From an uncultured Clostridia bacterium (GTDB lineage: Bacteria; Bacillota; Clostridia; TANB77; CAG-508): a DNA stretch of 38,601 nucleotides. The position numbers and the translations under genes were made by a program. How positions within the stretch are numbered: the first letter of the stretch is position 1; the number at the start of each line of letters is the position of its first letter. The stretch covers positions 1-38,601 of the forward strand of contig CANQYM010000014.1 in the NCBI GenBank assembly GCA_947628085.1, read 5' to 3'. The notes under the pieces are model-generated. The model did no database searches. It saw only the letters and a program-made list of their open reading frames with translations, and was not told where the DNA came from. Of this stretch, positions 25,405 to 33,700 are shown piece by piece.

Positions 25405-25776
25405 TTATTTTAATTCAACTGTAGCTCCAGCTTCTACGAATTTAGCTTTTAATTCTTCAGCTTCTTCTTTAGCTACACCTTCTTTAATTGTTTTTGGTGC
25501 TCCATCAACTAAATCTTTAGCTTCTTTTAGTCCTAATCCTGTAGCATCTCTAACAACTTTAATTACAGCTATTTTATTTCCTCCAGCTTCTGTTAATACA
25601 ACATCAAAAGATGATTTTTCAGCTGCAGCTTCTGCTGTAGCTCCTCCTGCTGCTGGTGCTGCAACAGCTGCTGCTGTTACTCCGTATTTTTCTTCAATTC
25701 CTTTTACTAATTCTGATAATTCAACTACTGTTAATTTATCAATTTCTTCTAACATTTTATCTGTTTTTTCACTCAT
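25405..25776 (-). CDS. rplL: 50S ribosomal protein L7/L12
   Basis: The 123-residue protein has the N-terminal dimerisation helix pair ([20 protein letters not shown]), an Ala-rich hinge (around residues 35-52), and the C-terminal domain with [20 protein letters not shown] and [20 protein letters not shown]. It forms the flexible stalk that recruits translation factors and GTPases. AGGAGG lies upstream. It is the last gene of the operon, 68 bases after rplJ. Confidence 0.97.
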   Translation of the reverse strand: MSEKTDKMLEEIDKLTVVELSELVKGIEEKYGVTAAAVAAPAAGGATAEAAAEKSSFDVVLTEAGGNKIAVIKVVRDATGLGLKEAKDLVDGAPKTIKEGVAKEEAEELKAKFVEAGATVELK

Positions 25777-25844
25777 TTTTAAATCCTCCTAAATTTTTTT
25801 ATTTTTTAATTTTAATTTTTTTGAGTTTTTTAATTTTTAAAGCA

Positions 25845-26351
25845 TTATTTTTCTTCTGCTTCTTTTTTTACTCTAACTGCATCAAGTGTAGCAGCAAGTT
25901 TTGAAACATTTGCAAGTAAGCATCCAGCAAGTTTTGCGATAAGTTCTTCTCTTGATGGAAGTTGTGCAAGTGTTGATAATTCTTCTACTGAAGAAACTTT
26001 TCCTTCTAATACACCAGCTTTAATTTTGTAATAATCATTAGCTTTAGCAAATTTATAGATTGCTTTTAATGCTGGTAGGTATTCTTCTTTTGCAATAATA
26101 ACTGCTGTTGGTCCTTCTAGAGCTTCATCTAATGAATCTATTCCACATTCTTTTAAAGCTCTTCTTGTAATGTTATTTTTAATAACAGAATACTCAGCAC
26201 CAATTTCTCTTACAGTTTTTCTTAATTCAGTTACATCTGCAACATTGATTCCTCTGTAATCAACTAAAAGTACTAAGCTAGCGCCATTCATTTTAGCAGC
26301 TAATTCTTTTACTTCTTCTTCTTTACGTTTAATTATTTTCTCGTTAGCCAA
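25845..26351 (-). CDS. rplJ: 50S ribosomal protein L10
   Basis: The 168-residue protein contains KEEEVKELAAKMNGASLVLL, VDYRGINVADVTELRKTVRE and YSVIKNNITRRALKE, the L10 consensus. Its C-terminus holds the L7/L12-binding helix (NVSKLAATLDAVRVKKEAEE). Translation starts at TTG 26351 following TTGGAGGTGAAATT. Bound to L7/L12 it represses its own leader, which is visible at 26450-26563. Confidence 0.96.
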   Translation of the reverse strand: MANEKIIKRKEEEVKELAAKMNGASLVLLVDYRGINVADVTELRKTVREIGAEYSVIKNNITRRALKECGIDSLDEALEGPTAVIIAKEEYLPALKAIYKFAKANDYYKIKAGVLEGKVSSVEELSTLAQLPSREELIAKLAGCLLANVSKLAATLDAVRVKKEAEEK

Positions 26352-26449
26352 TTTAATTTCACCTCCAATATAAATAAATTTTATATTAAAAATTTAAAGA
26401 CTTTTTTAATTTTTTATATTAACAATTTATAATTAATTTATAATTGCAA

Positions 26450-26563
26450 TATAAAAAGCTCTTTATTACCTAAAACACCAAGGTAATAAAGAGCCTTAAA
26501 ACTTTCTCTTTATAATTTTACCTCGGTAGGATTTATCTTTGCACCTACTGTCTTAGGCTAATA
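26450..26563 (-). ncRNA. Ribosomal protein L10 leader with attenuator hairpin
   Basis: The minus-strand RNA between rplA and rplJ carries GCCTAAGACAGTAGGTG and AATCCTACCGAGGT, the conserved pairing segments (CCTAC with GTAGG) of the L10 leader. It ends in a 13-base-pair hairpin (26458-26470 with 26482-26494) followed by TTTTTATAT, an intrinsic terminator. L10 or its L7/L12 complex binds such leaders to reduce rplJL expression, so this is a feedback element within the operon, about 100 bases before the rplJ start. Confidence 0.9.
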
Positions 26564-26571
26564 TTCAAATT

Positions 26572-27255
26572 TTATTTTTGATTTATACGAATGCTAGGTC
26601 CCATTGTTGTTGTTAAAGCAACACTTTTAATGTATTGTCCTTTAGCAGCAGATGGTTTTGCTTTTATAATTGCTTCTAGAATTGTTTCATAGTTTTCGTT
26701 TAATTTTTCTGCTCCAAAAGAAACTTTTCCAATTCCTAAGTGGATAATATTTGTTTTATCTAATCTGTATTCAACTTTACCAGATTTAATTTCTGATATA
26801 GCTTTTGTAACATCCATTGTTACTGTTCCAGATTTAGGGTTTGGCATTAATCCTTTTGGTCCTAAAACTTTACCTAATCTACCAATTACACCCATCATAT
26901 CAGGTGTAGCAACTATAACGTCATAATCAAACCAATTTTCTTTTTCAATTTTTGGAACTAATTCTTCAGCTCCTACATAATCTGCTCCAGCAGCTTCAGC
27001 TTCTTTAGCTTTATCTCCTTTTGCAAATACTAAAACTTTTTGTGATTTACCTGTTCCGTTAGGTAAAACAACTGTACCTCTAACTTGTTGATCAGCATGT
27101 TTTGAATCAACACCTAATTTAACGTGTAATTCAACTGTTTCATCAAATTTTGTTTTTGGCATTTTTTCGATAATTTCTAAAGCTTCTTTAGCTTCATAAG
27201 ATTTTGTGCTGTCTACTAATTTAGCAGCTTCTTGATATCTTTTTCCTCTTTTCAT
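26572..27255 (-). CDS. rplA: 50S ribosomal protein L1
   Basis: The 227-residue protein has [52 protein letters not shown] and [20 protein letters not shown], the L1 signature. It forms the L1 stalk near the E site and in many bacteria represses its own operon. GGGAGG precedes the ATG. The L10 leader follows its stop codon immediately. Confidence 0.97.
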   Translation of the reverse strand: MKRGKRYQEAAKLVDSTKSYEAKEALEIIEKMPKTKFDETVELHVKLGVDSKHADQQVRGTVVLPNGTGKSQKVLVFAKGDKAKEAEAAGADYVGAEELVPKIEKENWFDYDVIVATPDMMGVIGRLGKVLGPKGLMPNPKSGTVTMDVTKAISEIKSGKVEYRLDKTNIIHLGIGKVSFGAEKLNENYETILEAIIKAKPSAAKGQYIKSVALTTTMGPSIRINQK

Positions 27256-27339
27256 TTTTTCCTCCCGTGGTACTAACGAATTAATTTCTTAATTCTCCCA
27301 AAATATTTAAATTTATAAATAATTTATAAATTCCTAAAA

Positions 27340-27768
27340 TTAATCTACTACAACTACACCCATAGATCTAGCTGTACCTTCAACCATACTCATTGCAGCT
27401 TCTATTGATGCTGCGTTTAAGTCAGCCATTTTTTGTTCAGCGATTGCTTTAACTTGTGCTTTTGTTATGTTTGCAACTTTATCTTTATTTGGTTTTCCTG
27501 AACCGCTTTTTATTCCTATTGTTTTCTTTATAAGAACTGCAACAGGTGGAACTTTTGTAATAAATGAGAATGATTTATCTTTATATACTGAAATTACAAC
27601 TGGTATTATCATTCCAGGTTGATTTGCTGTTCTATCATTAAATTCTTTTACGAATTGCATAATATTTACACCACTTGATCCTAATGCTGGTCCTACTGGT
27701 GGAGCTGGTGTAGCTTTTCCAGCTTCTATTTGTAATTTTATAACATTTACAACTTCTTTCTCTGCCAT
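27340..27768 (-). CDS. rplK: 50S ribosomal protein L11
   Basis: The 142-residue protein has [39 protein letters not shown] and [14 protein letters not shown], all standard. It binds the GTPase-associated region of 23S rRNA and is needed for the stringent response. AAAGGAGGTGC lies upstream. It precedes rplA with an 84-base gap. Confidence 0.97.
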   Translation of the reverse strand: MAEKEVVNVIKLQIEAGKATPAPPVGPALGSSGVNIMQFVKEFNDRTANQPGMIIPVVISVYKDKSFSFITKVPPVAVLIKKTIGIKSGSGKPNKDKVANITKAQVKAIAEQKMADLNAASIEAAMSMVEGTARSMGVVVVD

Positions 27769-27787
27769 TTTATTCTAGCACCTCCTT

Positions 27788-28324
27788 TTAATTAACCTTT
27801 TGAACTTGTGAAAATTCTAGTTCTACTGGTGTTTCTCTACCAAACATAGATACTAAAACTTTTACTTTTTGTTTTTCTTTATTTATTTCTTGAACTGTTC
27901 CAACAAATCCTTCTAATGGTCCATTAACAACTTGAACATTGTCATTTACATCATAGTCAATATTTACTGGAACTTCGTCAAATCCCATATTTCTAATTTC
28001 TGCATCTGTAAGTGGAATAGGGTCTGTTCCTGAACCAACGAAACCTGTAACTCCTCTTGTATTTCTAACTATATACCAAGATTCTTCTGTTACTATCATT
28101 TTTATAAGAACATATCCTGGAAAAACCTTTTTTAAATTTGTTTTTCTTTTTCCATCTTTTATTTCTACTTGTTCCTCCATTGGAACAACTATATTAAAGA
28201 AAAAATCTTCTAATTCTCTGTTTTTTATTGTTTTTTCTAAGTCTGTTTTTACTTTGTTTTCATAACCAGAATATGTATGAACTACATACCACTTTGGCTC
28301 TAATTTATTCTCATCTTGAGACAT
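27788..28324 (-). CDS. nusG: Transcription termination/antitermination factor NusG
   Basis: The 178-residue protein has the NGN domain (KWYVVHTYSGYENKVKTDLE, VFPGYVLIKMI, RNTRGVTGFVG) and a C-terminal KOW domain (VVNGPLEGFVGTVQEINKEK). It binds RNA polymerase to modulate pausing and couples transcription to ribosomes or Rho. AAAGGAGG precedes the start and it directly follows secE. Confidence 0.97.
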   Translation of the reverse strand: MSQDENKLEPKWYVVHTYSGYENKVKTDLEKTIKNRELEDFFFNIVVPMEEQVEIKDGKRKTNLKKVFPGYVLIKMIVTEESWYIVRNTRGVTGFVGSGTDPIPLTDAEIRNMGFDEVPVNIDYDVNDNVQVVNGPLEGFVGTVQEINKEKQKVKVLVSMFGRETPVELEFSQVQKVN

Positions 28325-28368
28325 ATTTTAGCCTCCTTTATATTCCCTTTTATTAGTAATTCTAGTTA

Positions 28369-28842
28369 CTAATTGTTTTCATTTACAGAACTTTCTCCAT
28401 TTTCAACTGTTTCAGTAGATTGTCCTTCTGCACCTTCGTTTGTTTGTGCTTCTGCTGATGTATCAGTTGTTCCTGCTTCATTAGGAACTTCAGTTTGATC
28501 TGCTCCTTCAGAATTTTCTACATTTGTTTCTTCACCTGATGTAGTGTTTTCTTCTGAAGTTTGAGCACTTGCATCTTCTTCTGATTCAGCATTTTCTTCT
28601 GAGCTAGATGTAACTATGGCTTTAAGTCCTCCTACACCTAAATTAGTTAAGTTTTCGAAAATTACATCTAAAACAAATACTATTACTGCTACAACTATAA
28701 CTATTGCTAAAACAGCAACTGTATTATTAACTAATTGTTTAAAAGTAGGCCAACTTACTCTTTTTAATTCTGCTTTAAACTCTTTAAAAAATTTCTTATT
28801 TTCTTTACTATTTTTATTATCTTTTTTTGCTTCTTTAGCCAT
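28369..28842 (-). CDS. secE: Preprotein translocase subunit SecE with a long acidic C-terminal extension
   Basis: Residues 17-61 are a normal minimal SecE: an amphipathic stretch FFKEFKAELKRVSWPTFKQL with the conserved RVSWPT, then one membrane helix (about 40-61). Typical single-helix SecE ends soon after this (about 60-75 residues in all). Here about 80 further residues follow, nearly all Glu, Ser, Thr, Asn, Ala and Gly, with no predicted structure. In the usual SecE topology this tail lies outside the membrane. The frame is intact and the stop sits 45 bases before nusG, so the tail is not an obvious artefact. AGGGGAGGAG precedes the ATG. Confidence 0.92.
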   Translation of the reverse strand: MAKEAKKDNKNSKENKKFFKEFKAELKRVSWPTFKQLVNNTVAVLAIVIVVAVIVFVLDVIFENLTNLGVGGLKAIVTSSSEENAESEEDASAQTSEENTTSGEETNVENSEGADQTEVPNEAGTTDTSAEAQTNEGAEGQSTETVENGESSVNENN

Positions 28843-28873
28843 ATTAACTCCTCCCCTTATTTAAAGGTTTTAT

Positions 28874-29038
28874 CTATTTTGTTTCTTTATGAGTTGTACG
28901 CTTTTTGCAGAATTTACAATACTTAACAACTTCTAGTCTTTCAGTATTGTTTCTTTTATTTTTTGATGTCATGTAATTTCTTCTTTTACATTCTGTACAT
29001 TCTAATATAATGTTTTCTCTTGGTCCTTTTGCCGCCAT
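28874..29038 (-). CDS. rpmG: 50S ribosomal protein L33 (four-cysteine, zinc-binding form)
   Basis: The 54-residue protein begins [20 protein letters not shown] and ends with [16 protein letters not shown]. It has two CxxC pairs (Cys14, Cys17, Cys41, Cys44) that coordinate zinc; zinc-independent paralogues lack them. CGGAGGTG lies upstream of the ATG. It is the first gene of the rpmG-secE-nusG-rplKAJL operon, a standard order, though no tRNA-Trp is present between rpmG and secE. Confidence 0.95.
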   Translation of the reverse strand: MAAKGPRENIILECTECKRRNYMTSKNKRNNTERLEVVKYCKFCKKRTTHKETK

Positions 29039-29130
29039 TCTTCTACACCTCCGTTTTACTTTTATGAAGCTTTTTTATATTTTTATTTTTAACGATGTGA
29101 TTGCATGAACTTTTAAAATCATGCTTATAT

Positions 29131-29159
29131 ACTTTATCACAAAACATATGATATGTCAA
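29131..29159 (-). promoter_or_regulatory. Promoter of the rpmG-secE-nusG-rplKAJL operon
   Basis: A consensus TTGACA (29159-29154) and TAAAGT (29136-29131) are 17 bases apart on minus with a TGTGA extended -10. It is followed by a leader of roughly 85 bases before rpmG. Confidence 0.88.
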
Positions 29160-29232
29160 CCATTTTGGAAGATTTTATTTGTATTTTTCAAAGTTTTTTT
29201 AATTAGCAAAATATAATGCAAAATTTATTTAA

Positions 29233-29811
29233 TTATTTTTTTGTTTTTTTCTTTTTCTTAGCTACCGAATATCCGAATTTTCCTACTTTTTTGCCCAGTG
29301 AATAATAATTTCCATTTGCATAAGCAATTAACTTACATTTTGATATATCAAAAGCTCCTTTTTCATCAAAATATTGTTCATCTGCATCTATTGAAAGCAC
29401 TTCTGCTGTAAACAAAGTATGACTTCCTAAATTTTCCTCTTTTATTATTTTACATTCAATTGAAACTGGACTTTCTTTTATAAGTGGTGCTTTTATAAAA
29501 TTTGCCTTTTCTTTTGTTAGCTTCATTTCTTTAAATTTATCGTACTTTGCTCCACTTCTTACCCCGCACCAATCTGTTGCAAAAGCTAGTTTTTCTGTTG
29601 TTAAATTTATAGCAAATTCTTTATTTTCTTTTATTAAATTATATGAATAACGTTCTGGTCTTACAGAAATATATACCATAGCTGGATTTGTATTTAATAT
29701 TCCAGTCCAAGCCACTGTTAAAATATTTGAATTTTCCATATTGCCAGAAGTAACAAGAACTGCCGGTATTGGATAAATAAAAGTTCCTGGTTTCCAAACT
29801 CTTTTTGCCAT
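29233..29811 (-). CDS. Flavin reductase family protein (FMN-binding split barrel)
   Basis: The 192-residue protein has the layout of small FMN-binding flavoreductases: PGTFIYPIPAVLVTSGNMEN, NILTVAWTGILNTNPAMVYI, SVRPERYSYNLIKENKEFAI, and then TDWCGVRSGAKYDKF. These bind FMN and reduce flavins or act as oxidoreductases of unknown substrate; members are common in anaerobes. The C-terminus is a Lys-rich tail (KKKKKTKK). AAAGGAG precedes the ATG. It is transcribed away from the sortase gene from a back-to-back promoter pair. No functional link to the sortase is evident. Confidence 0.85.
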   Translation of the reverse strand: MAKRVWKPGTFIYPIPAVLVTSGNMENSNILTVAWTGILNTNPAMVYISVRPERYSYNLIKENKEFAINLTTEKLAFATDWCGVRSGAKYDKFKEMKLTKEKANFIKAPLIKESPVSIECKIIKEENLGSHTLFTAEVLSIDADEQYFDEKGAFDISKCKLIAYANGNYYSLGKKVGKFGYSVAKKKKKTKK

Positions 29812-29862
29812 TTAAATTCTCCTTTAAATTATTAACAATAAAATCTAATATTTAGTGAGCTC

Positions 29863-29891
29863 ATTATATATTAAGTTTGTTCTATTTTCAA
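29863..29891 (-). promoter_or_regulatory. Promoter of the flavin reductase gene
   Basis: TTGAAA (29891-29886) and TATAAT (29868-29863) are 17 bases apart on minus. Its -35 ends two bases from the -35 of the divergent sortase promoter. Confidence 0.72.
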
Positions 29892-29893
29892 TA

Positions 29894-29922
29894 TTGATAG
29901 AAGTTTTCTTTTATGATAAAAT
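29894..29922 (+). promoter_or_regulatory. Promoter of the sortase gene
   Basis: TTGATA (29894-29899) and TAAAAT (29917-29922) are 17 bases apart on plus with a TGA extended -10, 24 bases before the sortase ATG. Confidence 0.72.
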
Positions 29923-29946
29923 AATTTAAATTTTATGGAGGAGTTT

Positions 29947-30699
29947 ATGAAAAAAAGAAAATTTTCTAAACACATTTTTTTACCCTTAGTGCTGTTTACA
30001 CTTGGTACAATAATATTTATATACTCTTTTTTTAATATTTGTAAATGGTTTATTGATTCAAAAAAAACAAAATCTATAATAAACGAAATTAATGAATATT
30101 CAATTATCACTGATACTAACTCTAATAGCACCACTACTAACATAGACTTTTCAGCCTTAAATCAAAAAAATTCAGATACTGTTGGATGGATTCAAGTTGT
30201 TGGAACAGAAGTAAATTATCCATTTACTCAAACTACAGATAATGACTTCTATTTAACACATTCATTTGATAAAAAGAATAATTCTGCTGGATGGATTTTT
30301 TTAGATTATAGAAACAATTCAAATTTTGCAGACAGAAACTCAATTATTTATGCTCATGGTCGTTTAGACAATACAATGTTTGGTTCTTTAAAGCATACAT
30401 TAGATGAAAATTGGTTAAATGATTCTAGTAGCCATAAAATAAATATATTTTCTCAAAACAATCCAGATACTACCTGGGAAATTTTTAGTGTTTATCACAT
30501 ACCTGCTACAGACGATTATACTAAAGTTACATTTAAAACAGATGATGAATTTTCAAATTTTATTAATATGATTAAAAATCGTAGCGTTTATAATTTTAAT
30601 GTAAATATTAATGCATCAGATAGCATCATAACTCTCTCAACTTGCTACAATAATAATAGTAATGAAAGAATGGTTGTTCATGCAAAATTAATAAAATAA
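29947..30699 (+). CDS. srtB: Class B sortase
   Basis: From the ATG at 29947 (GGAGGAG eight bases upstream; the earlier in-frame ATG at 29935 is part of that site) the product has 250 residues. One N-terminal membrane anchor at about residues 10-36 is followed by the class B signatures VGWIQVVGTEVNYPFTQTTD, NDFYLTHSF and AGWIFLDYRN. Catalytic His137 lies in YAHGRLD, Cys233 in TLSTCYN and Arg241 in NERMVVHAK. It cleaves a sorting signal between Thr and the next residue and attaches the protein to the cell wall. The converging gene encodes a protein ending in an SPKTA signal, its likely substrate. Confidence 0.93.
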   Translation: MKKRKFSKHIFLPLVLFTLGTIIFIYSFFNICKWFIDSKKTKSIINEINEYSIITDTNSNSTTTNIDFSALNQKNSDTVGWIQVVGTEVNYPFTQTTDNDFYLTHSFDKKNNSAGWIFLDYRNNSNFADRNSIIYAHGRLDNTMFGSLKHTLDENWLNDSSSHKINIFSQNNPDTTWEIFSVYHIPATDDYTKVTFKTDDEFSNFINMIKNRSVYNFNVNINASDSIITLSTCYNNNSNERMVVHAKLIK

Positions 30700-30735
30700 A
30701 AACTTCATTTAGTAAAACTACTAAATGAAGTTTTT
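30698..30735. terminator. Bidirectional terminator between the sortase and its likely substrate gene
   Basis: A perfect 17-base-pair stem (30698-30714 with 30719-30735) with a 4-base loop has A/T runs on both sides, so it can act on both strands. Confidence 0.93.
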
Positions 30736-30741
30736 TTAGTT

Positions 30742-33700
30742 TTATTTTTTATTTATTTTGTTATTTTTTTGATGTAAAAACACTGCAATTAAAATACATG
30801 CCAAACCTATTAAACTACCTATTACATAATTTATTATATTATCAGCTGTTTTTGGTGATAGTACATTTGCAAGTGGTGCACTACCATTTGAATCACCTGC
30901 TCCTGCTCCGCCTCCACCTGAAATAACAGGTATTTTTTCATATATTGGTTTTATTGTTATGTCTTCTGATATTATTGTTTTATTAGTAATGTCTTTATTA
31001 TCTTTTGAATTTTTAAATCCTACAAATCTTTCATCATCGCCATGATTATTTTTTATTTTCTGTAATTTATCATTTTCTTCTTTTGTTAAATCACTTAATG
31101 TTTTTCCCTCTTCTAAGAATATTTTTTCAGTTGTTCCGTCTGGATTTTCTACTGTTATTGTTACTTTAAATTTTCCACTTATTACAATATCATTGTTTAT
31201 CACTGTATTTTCATCTATAGTGTTTCCATTTTGATCTACAAATCTAGAAAATGGTCTGTTTTCAGATATTTTGAAATTTTCAAAATATTCTTTTGCTTCT
31301 GAATTTTCATTAAATAAATCTTTTAAAGTTTTTCCTTCTTCTAATAAATATGTTTTTTCTCCTATTTTTATGGTTACTTTGAATTTTGGATTTATTATAG
31401 CATTATAATCAAAAACGGTTTCTTCTGTTATTGTGTTTCCATTTTGATCTACAAATCTAGAAAATTCTGTCTTAGAATTTTTTAGTTCATTACAATATGT
31501 TTCTGCTTCTGGATTTTCATCAAATAAATCTTTTAAAGTTTTTTCCTCATCTAATTTATATGTTTTATCTCCTATTTTTATTGTTACAGAAAATACAGGT
31601 GTTAAATTAATATTACTATCTATTGGAGTTGTTGGATCAAAATCTTTGTTCTTATCATCAACAAATCTAGAAAATTCTCTATCTTCTTTTTTCTTTGTTT
31701 CTTCAAATCTATTATCTTTAATATCATTTAAAGTTTGTCCTTCTTCAACAAAGAATTCTTCAACTGTTCCATCTGCTTTTGTTATTGTAATTTTTGCATT
31801 ATATTTTGGCATTAATATAGTATTTTCATATAATATAGTATATAAATCTACTATATCACTTGTTTCCTCATATTCACCGTTTAACTCTTTTAGCTTTTTA
31901 AATTCTTCTGCAAATTCTAAATTACTTTCTTTTACAAATTCTTTTATAGCTGATTCTTGTTGATGTAAAACTGTTCCTTCAGAAATAGTATATGATGTTG
32001 TGCTTTTATCCTTTTTTACTACTGTTATATCTATAGTATATTTAGGAATTATTTCTGTATTTTCTTTAAACTCATATGAGTCTTCTAATGTTTCATTATC
32101 TTTTGAAACAAAACATTGAAGTTTTTTGTTATCTGGAGAAACAAATTTGTTAAATTCTTCAATTTTCTTTATATTTTCTAACGTTGACCCTTCTGGTATA
32201 TCTTTTTTTGTTACTTCTCCATCTCTTGCTGTTACTGTTACTTCTATAGTATATTTTGGAATTATTATTGTATTTTCTTCAATTTTATCACTTTCTATAT
32301 TCACATCACTATCATCATTTTCATAAACAAAACCTTTTAACGTTTTGTTTGTTAAATTAAATTGCTCTAAGTCGTCTTTTATATTTTCTAGAGTTTCTCC
32401 CTCTGGCATTTCAAATGTTTTTTCTTCCTCATACTTTGGAGATACAGTTATCAAAACTTTATATCTAGGTATCAAAGTAATATTTTTTGGAAGAGGTGTA
32501 TCAAATTTATATTGTTTTTCATCTACATTTTCTTCTGCAAAATAATAGAATTCTTTATTAAGTCCTTTAAAGTAATCAATAACTTTTTGTAATACGTCTT
32601 TAAATGGACTTTCTTCATTTAGTAAACTATTTAAATTTGAACCAGTAGGCACGTCTTCTAATGTAAATTCATTATCTTTATCTAATTTTATTGTAACTGT
32701 TATTTTATCTTCATATTCAGGACTTAACGTCATATTCTCTTTAAACTCATAATTTTTTAAATCCTCTAATTTTATTTTTTCACCTTTTTCATTTATCAAA
32801 TTAACAAGTTTTTTTCCTTCTACTTCTAAAGCTTTTTCTATCTCATCTATTTCTCCATTATTTAATTTTGTTCCTTCAGGACGAGAATATGTGTGTATTA
32901 CATCTCCATCTATATTTTTTACTTTTATCTCTATATCATATTTTGGTTTTAATGTTACATGTTCTTTTATTGCTTCTTCATATGTAAATTCATCATCGTC
33001 TTCTGATTGTTTAAAGTCTGCAATAAATTTTTTTGTAAATGACTTATTATCAACATTTACTAAATTTTCTATTTTTTCTTTATCTTCATTAGATAAATCA
33101 TTTAAAGTTTTATTTTCATCTAAAGTAAATTGTAATGGATCTTTTCCATCCACTTCTATTGTTATTGTTACTGTATATGTAGGTTTTATAGTTATATCTT
33201 CATTTATAATCTTTTCCTCATAGTTTACTTCTTCATTTGTTTTTACGTTTACATATTTAGAAAAAGCCTTATAGTCTAAATTTTCTAGTTCTTCTAATGT
33301 TTCTAGCATGTCAGCATTATCAAATAAAGAACTGGCTTCACTCAAACTTTGCCCTTGCTCTAAAGTAATTTTTTTATCTTCTATTCCTTCTACTTGCACA
33401 TATACTTTATACTTTGGAACTATAGTAGTTTCTTGAACTATTGGTTCTTCAAAATGAATTTCATATCCATTTTGATCTAAGAATCTTGAAAATCTTTCTT
33501 CTTCTTTTATCTCATCTAACTTATTCTTTAGTCCTTGTAAATTAGAATATTTCTTAAAAGCATCATCTAATGAACTTCCTTCATTAACGTCATAATATTC
33601 ACTGTCTCCATCAATATGTACTTTTACTTTAACAGGAAGTACAGGAAATAAATCCATATTTTGTTCTACTTTACTCTCGATGTTGAATTCTTTTCTTTCA

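Noticed and set aside
25388..25792. Long plus-strand open frame covering rplL, rich in Ala and Ser
   Set aside because: It is antisense to rplL, whose identity is certain; its composition simply mirrors rplL codons, and it has no ribosome binding site.
32891..33223. Plus-strand open frames opposite the surface protein repeats
   Set aside because: They arise from the repetitive minus-strand codons, are Ser/Phe-rich and lack start signals.
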